Both the position numbers and the translations under genes were made by a program. A DNA stretch of 64,000 bases from Clostridium gelidum (GTDB taxonomy: Bacteria; Bacillota; Clostridia; Clostridiales; Clostridiaceae), in NCBI RefSeq assembly GCF_019977655.1, contig NZ_AP024849.1, positions 1,335,001 to 1,399,000 on the forward strand, in the 5' to 3' direction. Below, one piece after another: positions 29,466-38,022 of the stretch. The notes below the pieces were generated by a model. It was not told the origin of the DNA, searched no databases, and saw only the letters and a list, made by a program, of their open reading frames with translations. The first letter of the stretch is position 1, and each line of letters starts with the position of its first letter.

Positions 29466-30023
29466 ATGAGTAAAGTTGCAGTTATGTTAGCAGAAGGATT
29501 TGAAGAGTGTGAGGCATTAACTATTGTTGATATTCTAAGAAGAGCAAATATTGAGTGCCATACTATTAGTATAGCAGGAGAAAAAGTTTGTGGTTGTCAT
29601 GATATCGTTGTCAAGGCGGATTCAATTATTAGTGATGATGTAAAGGAATACGATATGATTGTACTTCCTGGGGGATTACCAGGAGCTACAAATTTAAGAG
29701 ATGATGATAGAGTGATTAAGTTACTTAAGGGAATGAATCAAGCTGGTAAGTTTGTATGCGCCATGTGCGCTGCACCAATTGCTTTAGGAAAAGCAGGTGT
29801 GTTAGAAGGTAAAAACTTCACGGCATATGTAGGTTATGATGAAAAGATTGAAACAACAGGGAAATTTAAAGAAGACAGCGTTGTGGTAGATGGTAATTTA
29901 GTTACTAGTCGTGGACCAGCAACTGCTTACGCTTTTGCTTATAAATTGGTAGATGTACTTGGTGGCGATAGCTTAGAAGTTAAAAATCGTATGGTTTATT
30001 TTAATGCATTTAATGCAGAATAG
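29466..30023 (+). CDS. DJ-1/PfpI family protein (first of a tandem pair)
   Basis: A 185-residue cytosolic DJ-1/ThiJ/PfpI protein. It has the early Glu of the active site (MLAEGFEECEALTIVDILRRA), the strand MIVLPGGLPGATNLRDD, and the nucleophile C101 in the elbow AMCAAPIALGKAGVL. SRGPATAYAFAYKLVDVLGG closes the fold. Such proteins act as glyoxalase III, chaperone or deglycase-like enzymes; which applies is unclear. The second copy starts 10 nt after its stop, with bglG after that, so the three are probably one transcript. The ribosome site is AGGAGGATAGTAAAG. Confidence 0.9.
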   Translation: MSKVAVMLAEGFEECEALTIVDILRRANIECHTISIAGEKVCGCHDIVVKADSIISDDVKEYDMIVLPGGLPGATNLRDDDRVIKLLKGMNQAGKFVCAMCAAPIALGKAGVLEGKNFTAYVGYDEKIETTGKFKEDSVVVDGNLVTSRGPATAYAFAYKLVDVLGGDSLEVKNRMVYFNAFNAE

Positions 30024-30033
30024 GAGGGGAATT

Positions 30034-30585
30034 ATGAGTAAAATAGCAGTATTAATGGCAGAAGGTTTTGAAGAAGGTGAAACATTAACTATAGTAGATA
30101 TTTTAAGAAGAGCTGGACTTACTTGCGATACATTTTATTTTGGAGATAAGCTGGTAAAAGGAATGCATGGCATGTATGTTGAAGGTGACAAAGCCTTTGG
30201 TGAAGAAGTAAAAGAATATGACATGGTTGTTTTACCAGGAGGACGTCCAGGTGGACAGAACTTAAAAGAAAATCCAGAAGTTATAAAAATGGTGCAATAT
30301 TTCAATGATAACAATAAATATATAGGTGCAATGTGCTCTGGTACTGTAGTATTATCTGATGCAAAGGTAATCGAAGGTAAAAAGGTAACTGGATATACAG
30401 GATATGCAGAAAAACTTATCGGTGGAATTTTCATAAATGAAGTGGTTGTAGCAGATAAGAATATAGTTACAAGCCAAGGACCAGCTACACCATATCCATT
30501 TGCATATAAGATTGCAGAGGTATTTGGTAAAGATACATCAGTTTTACGTGAGAAAATGTTATACAATTTTGCTGGTGGAAAATAA
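30034..30585 (+). CDS. DJ-1/PfpI family protein (second of the tandem pair)
   Basis: A 183-residue paralogue of the preceding gene. It keeps LMAEGFEEGETLTIVDILRRAGL, MVVLPGGRPGGQNLKE and the nucleophile elbow AMCSGTVVLSDA. ATG 30034 is chosen because TAGGAGGGG lies 6 nt before it; the frame is open to 30004. The two may form a heterodimer, or have separate substrates. It is followed after 35 nt by bglG. Confidence 0.9.
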   Translation: MSKIAVLMAEGFEEGETLTIVDILRRAGLTCDTFYFGDKLVKGMHGMYVEGDKAFGEEVKEYDMVVLPGGRPGGQNLKENPEVIKMVQYFNDNNKYIGAMCSGTVVLSDAKVIEGKKVTGYTGYAEKLIGGIFINEVVVADKNIVTSQGPATPYPFAYKIAEVFGKDTSVLREKMLYNFAGGK

Positions 30586-30620
30586 TTAAATTAAATTTTA
30601 TTTTTAGGAGGTGAAAATTA

Positions 30621-31442
30621 TTGCAAGTAATTAAAAAGATAAATAACAATGTTGCTTTAGCATTAAATGATAAAAAAGAAGAAGTTATTATTATGGGAAA
30701 AGGAGTTGGATTTCCCTCAATCCCATATGATCTTGTAGATGAAAGCATAATTGAAACTATTTATGTTACTCCTAAGAATATGAAAGCATTTGAATTACTT
30801 AATGCTATTTCATCAGATACTATTTCTTTAGCAGAGGAGATTATACGTTTTGGTGAAAACTATTTAAATAAAAAAGTTAATTCAATAATTTTTTTGACAT
30901 TAACAGATCATATTGACTCTGCTATTGAAAGATATCATGAAGCTATAAAGGTTAATAATCCACTACAATGGGAAATAAAACGTTTATATCCAATGGAACA
31001 GCATATTGGTATTGAGGCTCTTAAAATAATAGAACTACAATTGGGAATACAATTACCATCAAGTGAAGCGAGCTTTATTGCATTACATTTTGTTAATGCA
31101 CAGATGGGTTCAAATGAATTGAGTGAAACAACAAAAGTCACTTCAATTTCAGGAGAAATAATAAATATTGTAAAGTATCATTTTAAAATAAATTTTGATG
31201 AAGAATCCATTAACTTTACAAGATTTGTTACGCATGTAATGTATTTTGTACGAAGGCAAGTTGAAGGAAAGACTCTCGAAAATGAAAATGAATTATTTTA
31301 TGAAATGATTAAAGAAAAGTATAAAGAGGAATTGACTTGCGTAGAAAAAATAGAAAAATACATTAATAAAAATTACGGTTGGAATTGTTCTAATGATGAA
31401 AAATTATATTTATTGTTACATATACAACGTTTAAAAAATTAA
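30621..31442 (+). CDS. licT: BglG/LicT-family transcriptional antiterminator
   Basis: A 273-residue RNA-binding antiterminator: the N-terminal CAT domain (QVIKKINNNVALALNDKKEEVIIMGKGVGFPSIPYDLVDE, ~55 residues) and two PRD domains regulated by PTS phosphorylation. Conserved His positions are in FLTLTDHIDSA and YPMEQHIGIEAL (PRD1), and in FTRFVTHVMYFVRR and LLLHIQRL (PRD2). It begins at TTG after a strong AGGAGGTGA. It should bind the RAT just downstream and allow transcription of the PTS gene when beta-glucosides are present. No RAT is seen ahead of this gene itself. Confidence 0.93.
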   Translation: MQVIKKINNNVALALNDKKEEVIIMGKGVGFPSIPYDLVDESIIETIYVTPKNMKAFELLNAISSDTISLAEEIIRFGENYLNKKVNSIIFLTLTDHIDSAIERYHEAIKVNNPLQWEIKRLYPMEQHIGIEALKIIELQLGIQLPSSEASFIALHFVNAQMGSNELSETTKVTSISGEIINIVKYHFKINFDEESINFTRFVTHVMYFVRRQVEGKTLENENELFYEMIKEKYKEELTCVEKIEKYINKNYGWNCSNDEKLYLLLHIQRLKN

Positions 31443-31455
31443 ATAATGTAAAAAT

Positions 31456-31486
31456 GGACTGTTACTGATTCGATCAGGCATGACCA
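31456..31486 (+). promoter_or_regulatory. RAT (ribonucleic antiterminator) for the BglG/LicT protein
   Basis: The 31-nt element beginning GGACTGTTACTGATTCGATC matches the well-known RAT consensus of BglG/SacY/LicT sites almost base for base. Its 3' end (ATGACC) is the 5' arm of the following terminator, so bound antiterminator and terminator hairpin exclude each other. Confidence 0.93.
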
Positions 31487-31528
31487 AGATAGTATGTAAT
31501 TTAATACATATGTCTTGGTCATTTTTTA
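31480..31528 (+). terminator. Regulated terminator overlapping the RAT
   Basis: ATGACCAAGA (31480-31489) pairs with TCTTGGTCAT (31513-31522), followed by six T. It stops transcription before the PTS gene unless the antiterminator holds the RAT. Confidence 0.92.
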
Positions 31529-31613
31529 TTGATAAAACATTGTTGAAAAAGAAAGCTAGCATTTATTCAATAATTATTTATATATTTTATAATTTAAGAA
31601 GGAGAGGAATTTT

Positions 31614-33476
31614 ATGAAAAACAAAGATTTAGCTGTTAAAGTATTGGAGTTAGTAGGAGGAGAAAATAATATTCAATATGCAACTCATTGTGCAACCCGT
31701 TTAAGATTAAATGTTAAGGATGAATCAATTATTAAATTAGAAGAAATGGATAGAATAGAAGGGGTTTTGAAAGCCCAAATTAAGAATGGTCAACTACAAG
31801 TAGTTTTAGGAGCAAAAGTAGATGGAGTCTTTGAAGAGTTTGTAAAAATGATTAATATTTCAGATAGTGGAATTGAAGTGGGAACGTTTAAAAAGAAGAG
31901 AAATCCAATTTCTGCTGGAGTTGAAACGCTTTCTGGAGTTTTTGGATCTATAATACCAGTTCTAATTGGTTGTGGTATGGTAAAATCTCTTTCAGCTATT
32001 ATTACTACTTTTGGAATTTTAGATGCAAAATCAGGAGCTGTTATAGTACTAAACTTAGTAGGAGATTTAATTTTTTACTTCTTCCCATTTTTCTTAGCAG
32101 TAAGTGCAGCTAAAAAGTTTAAAACTAGTGAATACATGGCTATAGCTTTAGCTGGTGCTTACATGTATCCAACTATAATGAATGGAGCTGATACAGCAGC
32201 TAAAACAGGGATTGCAAGTATTAGTTTTTTAGGTTTGCCGGTTTTATTTGTAAATTATAAATCCACAATTATCCCAATTATTTTATCTGTATGGATATTA
32301 AGTAAGGTATATAGAAAAGTAGAGAAAATTATTCCGGAAGCATTTAGAATATTATTTGTTCCGATGTTAGTGTTATTTATTATGGTTCCATTAGAATTAA
32401 TCGCAATAGGACCTATAGGGATATATTTAGGGCGTTATATAGCATTAGGAATACAATGGTTGTATGCAACAAGTGGTATATTTGGAGCATTTATATTTGG
32501 AACATTCAGACCTTTATTGGTAATGTTTGGTATGCATTATGCTGTTACACCAATTAACACTCAATTAATTGCAGAGTTTGGTAAAACATATATTTCACCA
32601 GCACAATTAACAGGAAATATGGCACAAGCTGGAGCATGTTTAGGTGTATTTATTTTAGCAAGGAATAAGACAAGAAAATCTGGAGCATTGACTAGTGGAA
32701 TCACAGCTTTATTTGGAATTACTGAACCAGCTATGTATGGTTATAATTTAAAATATAAAAAACCAATGATTTGTGCAATGGTTTCAGGTGGTATTGGTGC
32801 AGCTTATGTTAACTTCTTTGGAGGTGCAGGTACTACATTAATTCTACCAGGTTTATTAGCATTACCAACTTATGTTGCTAATAGTTTTATCCATATTATT
32901 ATTGGAGTTTGTATTAGTATTTTCTTAGCATTAGGTAGTACAATTATTTTGGGAATTAATGAAGAAAAAGATGAAACTGAACAAGAACAAACCAGTTCAA
33001 CATCAAGTGTTAAATTGCAAAGAAATGTATCAATAAGTGCTCCAATAACTGGGGAAGTGAAAGCAATAACAGAAGTTGAAGATAAAATGTTTTCACAAGA
33101 AGTAATGGGAAAGGGAGTTGCTATTGTTCCTAAAGACGGTAAAGTATATGCACCATTTGATGGAACAGTAGAAGCTTTATTTCACACAAACCATGCAATT
33201 GGATTAAAGTCTGAAGAAGGAATTGAATTACTAATTCATATTGGAATAGATACAGTTAATTTAGAAGGAAAATATTTTACTGCAAAAACTAAGCAAAATG
33301 AAAAAATTAAAAAGGGAGATTTATTGATCGAATTTGATGAAGTAGCTATAAAGAAAGAAGGATATGATACTACAGTATTAATAGTTGTGACAAATAGTAG
33401 TGAATTTAAAAATGTATCTCCAATTGCTAGTGGGCAGATTTTAAAACAAGAAGACTTATTAATTGTAGAAGTGTAG
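31614..33476 (+). CDS. bglP: Beta-glucoside-specific PTS enzyme IIBCA
   Basis: A 620-residue phosphotransferase permease that imports and phosphorylates beta-glucosides such as cellobiose, arbutin or salicin. Domain order is B-C-A. EIIB has the phospho-cysteine in YATHCATRLRL (residue ~25). EIIC spans about 100-450, with many helices and GITEPAMYGYNLKYKKP. EIIA spans about 475-610, with the phospho-His in LLIHIGIDTVNLEG and the helper His in TNHAIGL. It follows the RAT/terminator and is coupled to the GH1 gene, so induction by LicT-type antitermination is expected. Confidence 0.94.
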   Translation: MKNKDLAVKVLELVGGENNIQYATHCATRLRLNVKDESIIKLEEMDRIEGVLKAQIKNGQLQVVLGAKVDGVFEEFVKMINISDSGIEVGTFKKKRNPISAGVETLSGVFGSIIPVLIGCGMVKSLSAIITTFGILDAKSGAVIVLNLVGDLIFYFFPFFLAVSAAKKFKTSEYMAIALAGAYMYPTIMNGADTAAKTGIASISFLGLPVLFVNYKSTIIPIILSVWILSKVYRKVEKIIPEAFRILFVPMLVLFIMVPLELIAIGPIGIYLGRYIALGIQWLYATSGIFGAFIFGTFRPLLVMFGMHYAVTPINTQLIAEFGKTYISPAQLTGNMAQAGACLGVFILARNKTRKSGALTSGITALFGITEPAMYGYNLKYKKPMICAMVSGGIGAAYVNFFGGAGTTLILPGLLALPTYVANSFIHIIIGVCISIFLALGSTIILGINEEKDETEQEQTSSTSSVKLQRNVSISAPITGEVKAITEVEDKMFSQEVMGKGVAIVPKDGKVYAPFDGTVEALFHTNHAIGLKSEEGIELLIHIGIDTVNLEGKYFTAKTKQNEKIKKGDLLIEFDEVAIKKEGYDTTVLIVVTNSSEFKNVSPIASGQILKQEDLLIVEV

Positions 33477-33485
33477 GTGAATAGA

Positions 33486-34901
33486 ATGAGTAAATTGGCA
33501 ACGGGTTTCCTATGGGGAGGAGCAGTAGCAGCAAATCAATTTGAAGGTGGATGGAATAAAGGTGAAAAAGGAATAAGTGTTAGTGATGTTATGACGGCAG
33601 GTGCTCATGGAGTAGACAGAGTTGTAACTGACGGAATAATAGAAGGAATGAATTATCCAAATCATGAGGCAATAGATTTTTATTCAAGATATAAGGAAGA
33701 TATAGTATTGTTTCATGAAATGGGATTTAAATGTTTTAGAACTAGCATTGCATGGACAAGAATTTTTCCAAATGGAGATGAAAGTGAACCCAATGAAGAA
33801 GGCTTATTATTTTATGATTCAGTATTTGATGAATGCTTAAAATATGGAATTGAACCAGTTATAACAATTTCACATTTTGAAATGCCATATAATTTAGTTG
33901 TAAAATATGGTGGCTTTAGAAATCCTAAGTTAATTGATTTCTTCTTGAATTTCTGTGAGGTTGTGTATAAAAGATACAAGAATAAAGTTAAATATTGGAT
34001 GCCTTTTAATGAGATTAATATGATTATTCGCAAACCTTGGAAACCTGGAGGAATTAAATTTTCGGAAGGTGAAAATGAATTATTAACTAAGTATCAAGCA
34101 GCTCACTATATGCTTGTTGCATGTGCAAAGGCAGTAATACTAGGAAAATCAATAAATCCTGATTTTATAATAGGAACTATGTTATTGCATACTACATCAT
34201 ATGCTGCAACCTGTAATCCAGATGATGTAATGGCGCATATTAAAAAATTACATGAAGCATATTTCTTTACAGATGTTCAAGTGAGAGGAAAATATCCAAG
34301 TTTTCAATTGAAATTCATGGAGAAGAATAATTTAGATATTAAAATAAGTGAAGAAGACAAAAAGATATTAAAGAAAGGAACTGTTGATTTTATAGGCTTT
34401 AGTTATTATTCAAGCTCTATAGAAATTGCAAATCCAACAACTGAAGATAAGAGTGAGGGTAATGAAATCAAAGGATATAAAAATCCTCTACTTCAAGCTA
34501 GTGAATGGGGATGGCAGATTGATCCTGTAGGACTTCGTATTGCTTTGAATTGGTTATATGACAGATATAATATACCTTTATTCATTGTTGAAAATGGGTT
34601 TGGAGCTGTTGATAAATTTGAAGAAGATGGTTCAATAAATGATGAATATAGAATTGATTATTTCAAAAAACATGTAGAGCAAATTAAGAAAGCAGTTCTA
34701 GAAGATGGGGTTGAATTAATGGGGTATACTCCATGGGGATGTATTGATTTAGTAAGTGCAGGTACTGGAGAAATGAAGAAACGATATGGATTCATTCATG
34801 TTGATAAAGATAATGATGGAAAAGGAACGTTAGATAGAACAAGAAAAAATTCGTTTTACTGGTATAAAAAATGTATAGAATCTAATGGTGAAGATTTATA
34901 A
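33486..34901 (+). CDS. bglA: 6-phospho-beta-glucosidase, glycoside hydrolase family 1
   Basis: A 471-residue cytosolic enzyme that hydrolyses the 6-phospho-beta-glucosides delivered by the PTS. GH1 landmarks: N-terminal FLWGGAVAANQFEGGW, the acid/base Glu in MPFNEINMI, the nucleophile in FIVENGFGAVD, and the C-terminal YTPWGCIDLVSAGTGEMKKRYGFIHVD. I prefer ATG 33486, five bases after AGGTGA, over the GTG at 33477 directly behind the PTS stop. A strong terminator follows immediately. Confidence 0.92.
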   Translation: MSKLATGFLWGGAVAANQFEGGWNKGEKGISVSDVMTAGAHGVDRVVTDGIIEGMNYPNHEAIDFYSRYKEDIVLFHEMGFKCFRTSIAWTRIFPNGDESEPNEEGLLFYDSVFDECLKYGIEPVITISHFEMPYNLVVKYGGFRNPKLIDFFLNFCEVVYKRYKNKVKYWMPFNEINMIIRKPWKPGGIKFSEGENELLTKYQAAHYMLVACAKAVILGKSINPDFIIGTMLLHTTSYAATCNPDDVMAHIKKLHEAYFFTDVQVRGKYPSFQLKFMEKNNLDIKISEEDKKILKKGTVDFIGFSYYSSSIEIANPTTEDKSEGNEIKGYKNPLLQASEWGWQIDPVGLRIALNWLYDRYNIPLFIVENGFGAVDKFEEDGSINDEYRIDYFKKHVEQIKKAVLEDGVELMGYTPWGCIDLVSAGTGEMKKRYGFIHVDKDNDGKGTLDRTRKNSFYWYKKCIESNGEDL

Positions 34902-34942
34902 AAGATGGTTTCCAAGAGAATACTCTTGGAAACCATCTTTTA
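34901..34942 (+). terminator. Rho-independent terminator of the beta-glucoside operon
   Basis: An 18-bp perfect stem, AAAGATGGTTTCCAAGAG (34901-34918) with its complement (34923-34940), and a 4-nt loop. It starts at the last base of the stop codon. Confidence 0.9.
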
Positions 34943-35033
34943 TGTATTAGGGTATCATTGGTTATGGTAATCCCATCTATATTCAAGAATATAAAGAAAA
35001 TTAATGGTGTATTTAAAATTTCTCAAATATTAA

Positions 35034-35897
35034 TCATATGAAAGTTTCTAAAAAATGATTGGCTACAGAAGATAAATAATGATTTTTGGTCCATATAATT
35101 TCAGATCTTGTTATTAAAGAAGGCTCATTTATTTCACTATATTTCAGATTGATATTCTTAGAAATGTCAATCCAATCTTTTGGAACTATTGCTATACCCA
35201 TTCCAGTACTAGCCCATAATAACAGAGACCTTGCATCATTAATTTGGCAAAGTATTCTAGGTTTAAAGTTATATACTTCACATACATCTAACAACATATT
35301 CTCAAATTTAGAACTTATTAATAATGGTTTATCTTTAAGTTCGGAAATATTAATAGAATTTTTATTATCATTAAAATAAGTATCGTTGCAATATACTGCT
35401 ATCATGGGCTCAGAAGGTAAATGAATAGACTCAACTTCATTAGAGTTGAATGGGGTTCTTACTATGCCAATCTCGATCAAACCAACTTTTAATAGTTCTA
35501 GAATCTCCATGGTGTTACATTCTTTTATTATAAAATTTACATTAGGATATGCTTTATGGAATTCATTAATTTTTTTTAATAAAAGAGTATCACCTTTAGC
35601 AGATATTGTGCCAACTGATAAAGTTCCTGTGATTCCTTCATTTATATCGTTTAATTCCTTTATGGTAGTTTTTAATAAATTTATCATTTGTTCACCACGT
35701 TTTTGTAAAAGCTCGCCGGCTTCTGTTATCTGAAACTTACGGGTAGTTCTTTGTATTAGTTTAGTATTTAATTCATCTTCTAAAAGTTTTAGTTGATGGC
35801 TTAAGTGTGGTTGGGCTATATGAAGTTTTTCAGCAGCTTTAGTTATGTTTTCTTCTTTTATTATTTCCAGAAAGTAAGTAAGTTGTTTCAAGTCCAT
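35034..35897 (-). CDS. LysR-family transcriptional regulator
   Basis: A 287-residue LysR regulator with a typical N-terminal helix-turn-helix (NITKAAEKLHIAQPHLSHQLKLLEDELNTKLIQRTTRKFQITEAGELL) and an effector domain starting at GTLSVGTISAKGDTLLLKKINEFHKAYPNV. The frame opens at a GTG four codons earlier, but ATG 35897 has the better distance from GAGGTGA. It is divergent from an AEC-family transporter stub at 36060. In related Firmicutes a LysR gene often stands opposite such a carrier and controls it, so its original target may be the broken transporter. Confidence 0.9.
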   Translation of the reverse strand: MDLKQLTYFLEIIKEENITKAAEKLHIAQPHLSHQLKLLEDELNTKLIQRTTRKFQITEAGELLQKRGEQMINLLKTTIKELNDINEGITGTLSVGTISAKGDTLLLKKINEFHKAYPNVNFIIKECNTMEILELLKVGLIEIGIVRTPFNSNEVESIHLPSEPMIAVYCNDTYFNDNKNSINISELKDKPLLISSKFENMLLDVCEVYNFKPRILCQINDARSLLLWASTGMGIAIVPKDWIDISKNINLKYSEINEPSLITRSEIIWTKNHYLSSVANHFLETFI

Positions 35898-36059
35898 ATG
35901 ATATATCACCTCATAATATATACATAAATATGTATATATGTAATAGTATATAGATATTTATAATATTAATATTCCTTTGTTATAATGATATTAGTAATTA
36001 GGGATAAAGTCAAAAAATAATAAAAGATTACACTATAAAATTGAGAATGGGGATATATT

Positions 36060-36230
36060 ATGGTTGTTTTTAATTCAATACAAAGTGTATTCAGTATAAT
36101 ATTGATGCTATCGATTGGATATTTTTTAAGTTATAAAAAGTGGTTTGATCAAGATACAGGAAAACTTTTTTCAAGAATTGTAGTAAATTTGGCAGTACCA
36201 TGTTATATTGTGATATTGAGTAAAATTTAA
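36060..36230 (+). pseudogene. Truncated AEC (auxin efflux carrier/MleP-like) transporter, N-terminal stub
   Basis: The 56-codon frame begins MVVFNSIQSVFSIILMLSIGY and ends ...RIVVNLAVPCYIVILSK-I-stop. This is the first helix and second-helix start of the AEC/malate-permease family, in which FLxKKKWFDQDTxKxFSxIVxNxxxPxxI is typical; whole proteins have about 300 residues and ten helices. The rest is absent: an unrelated membrane protein gene begins 33 nt later. The promoter side and the divergent LysR gene remain, so the loss was at the 3' side. Confidence 0.75.
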
Positions 36231-36262
36231 ATTAAATAAGATAATGAAGGATGTATTTGATA

Positions 36263-36958
36263 ATGGAAAAGATGTGTAAGTATTTAAAAATAAATCAACA
36301 ATATATTTATAGAAGTTTGATGTTGATTTTAGGAATAATAATTTCAGCGTTTGGTATGACGTTGCTTATAAAATCAGATTTAGGGCAAAGTACAATATCT
36401 GGGATTAGTAATAACATTGGAATTATTACTAATATGAAAACTGGTACTGTTTTATCAGTTATTAATTATGTCTGCTTCATTGGACAAATTATTTTATTGA
36501 GACATGATTTTAAACTTATACAAATAGTACAGCTGATAGTTACGAGTGTATTTGGCTATATTGTGAATTTATTTCTATATGACATAGGAATTATAGCTAA
36601 TTTGCAATTAAGTAATTATGGGTTAAAATGCATTGTATTATTTCTTGGAATTATATTAATGGCTTATGGTGTAAGTTTAATGATTATAGCAAACTTAACT
36701 TCTATGCCATTTGAGGGATTATGTAATGTGATTGCATTAAAATTACATAGACAATTTGGTACTATAAGACGATATGTTGATATATTCTTTGTTATACTCT
36801 CTTTAGGTATTATAATTATTTTTAAAATACCAAATACAACTGTACGTGAAGGAACCATTATTTATACGTTAGTGTTTGGACCGCTGACAAATGTTTTTAT
36901 GAAATCAATTAATGGATTGAAAGTAAAAATAGAAAAGAATTGTATTAATCAAAATTAG
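36263..36958 (+). CDS. YczE/YitT-like integral membrane protein
   Basis: A 231-residue membrane protein with about five helices (SLMLILGIIISAFGMTLLI, TGTVLSVINYVCFIGQIILL, IVQLIVTSVFGYIVNLFLY, CIVLFLGIILMAYGVSLMIIANL, YVDIFFVILSLGIIIIF). The motif GMTLLIKSDLGQSTISGISNNIG resembles the YczE/YyaS group of uncharacterised membrane proteins. The function is not known. ATG 36263 lies after GAAGGA; ATG 36251 would overlap that site. It sits directly behind the AEC stub and may use its promoter. Confidence 0.75.
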   Translation: MEKMCKYLKINQQYIYRSLMLILGIIISAFGMTLLIKSDLGQSTISGISNNIGIITNMKTGTVLSVINYVCFIGQIILLRHDFKLIQIVQLIVTSVFGYIVNLFLYDIGIIANLQLSNYGLKCIVLFLGIILMAYGVSLMIIANLTSMPFEGLCNVIALKLHRQFGTIRRYVDIFFVILSLGIIIIFKIPNTTVREGTIIYTLVFGPLTNVFMKSINGLKVKIEKNCINQN

Positions 36959-36974
36959 GACTCACATTTTGTGG

Positions 36975-37030
36975 GTTCTTTTTGAGATTTTAGAAGGATT
37001 TTTAGAGCTTATGTTTAAATTGTATTATTA
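36975..37030 (+). repeat. Intergenic segment duplicated at 25696-25750
   Basis: Both places read GTTCTTTTTGAKATTTTAGAAGG, then TTTT, then a similar AT stretch ending TTGTATTATTA, with about 85% identity over 55 nt. Both begin in the tail of a terminator and precede a new gene. This suggests a shared promoter/terminator cassette or an old duplication. Confidence 0.6.
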
Positions 37031-37155
37031 GGAATATGAAAAAATATAAAGGTAATAAAATTTCGTCATAAGAAATTTCAGTATGCATTATTAATACAAA
37101 ATACTAATGGCTTAAAAGTTAGTTGAATCAGAGGAATAAAGAATGGAGTGAAAGT

Positions 37156-37938
37156 ATGTATTGGGATAAATTAAAAATTGTATTCCTATCAGAATTGGTT
37201 AGTAGTAATGATGGTTCAATAAATTGTGGAATTGCTTCTTATATTTTAAGCCATATAGATGAGGTTAAGCAATCTAATATAGGTGAACTGGCCAAAAAGT
37301 GTCATGTGGCAAACAGCTCCATTAGTAGATTTTGTAAAGAAGTTGGACTAAATGATTTTGTAGAGCTTAAAGAACTAATTAATACAACTTGATTTAATTT
37401 TGATTTGTATTCAAATCATCATAATATTAATACACGTTCATTGGATTTTGTCACAAGAGTCAAGGAGAGTTTGAACTTAGTTTGCGAATCTATTGATTAT
37501 GAGGCCCTTAAGCATTTAGTAAAAGATATTTATCGTTATGAAAAAATAGCTATTCTGGGTTTATTAAAGGCAGAAACAGTAGCGATGAATTTACAAAGTG
37601 ATTTGTTAATGCTTGGGAAAGTAGCTTTGACAAAAGTACAGTTTAAGCAGCAACTTGAGTATTTAAAAAATGCAACTGATAAAGATTTAATTATTATTTT
37701 CAGTTATACCGGAATTTACTTTGAACATATCTTTCCACGAAGAATACCAAAACAGCAAGCCAAACCAAAAGTATATTTTGTAACCAGTGATTATAATTCT
37801 ATGTCGAATAAATATTTTGATGAAGTCATTTCTTTTAAATCATTACAAGATTATGCATCTCATCCTTTTCAGTTGCAGTTAGTGGGAAGTTTAATTGCAC
37901 AAAACTATGCGTACTATTTAACAAAAAAACATAATTAA
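37156..37938 (+). pseudogene. RpiR-family regulator interrupted by one in-frame TGA
   Basis: The first 78 codons encode the RpiR helix-turn-helix (YILSHIDEVKQSNIGELAKKCHVANSSISRFCKEVGLNDFVELKELI). Codon 79 is TGA (37390-37392). The same frame then continues without interruption to 37938 with the SIS sugar-phosphate domain (YEKIAILGLLKAETVAMNLQSDLL ... DLIIIFSYTGIYFE ... KPKVYFVTSDYNS). With TGA read through the protein would be about 260 residues, near the family length. The start ATG follows GGAGTGAA. A single nonsense change looks recent; a truncated DNA-binding half could still be made. Confidence 0.85.
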
Positions 37939-37946
37939 AAGCAGAG

Positions 37947-37989
37947 CTATGTAAATATATTTCCAATCTTGGGAAATATATTTACATAG
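37947..37989 (+). other. 18-bp perfect hairpin after the RpiR gene
   Basis: CTATGTAAATATATTTCC (37947-37964) pairs perfectly with its complement (37972-37989) around a 7-nt loop. No T-run follows. A short related hairpin, ATTTCC/GGAAAT with a similar loop, occurs at about 38580 after the nitroreductase gene. It is possibly a transcript 3' end or processing site. Confidence 0.7.
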
Positions 37990-38022
37990 GCAATGTTATA
38001 AAATAATATATTTGGAGAGAAG

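Noticed and set aside
37390..37392. TGA in the RpiR gene as selenocysteine
   Set aside because: RpiR proteins have no selenocysteine position here and no obvious bacterial SECIS hairpin follows the codon.
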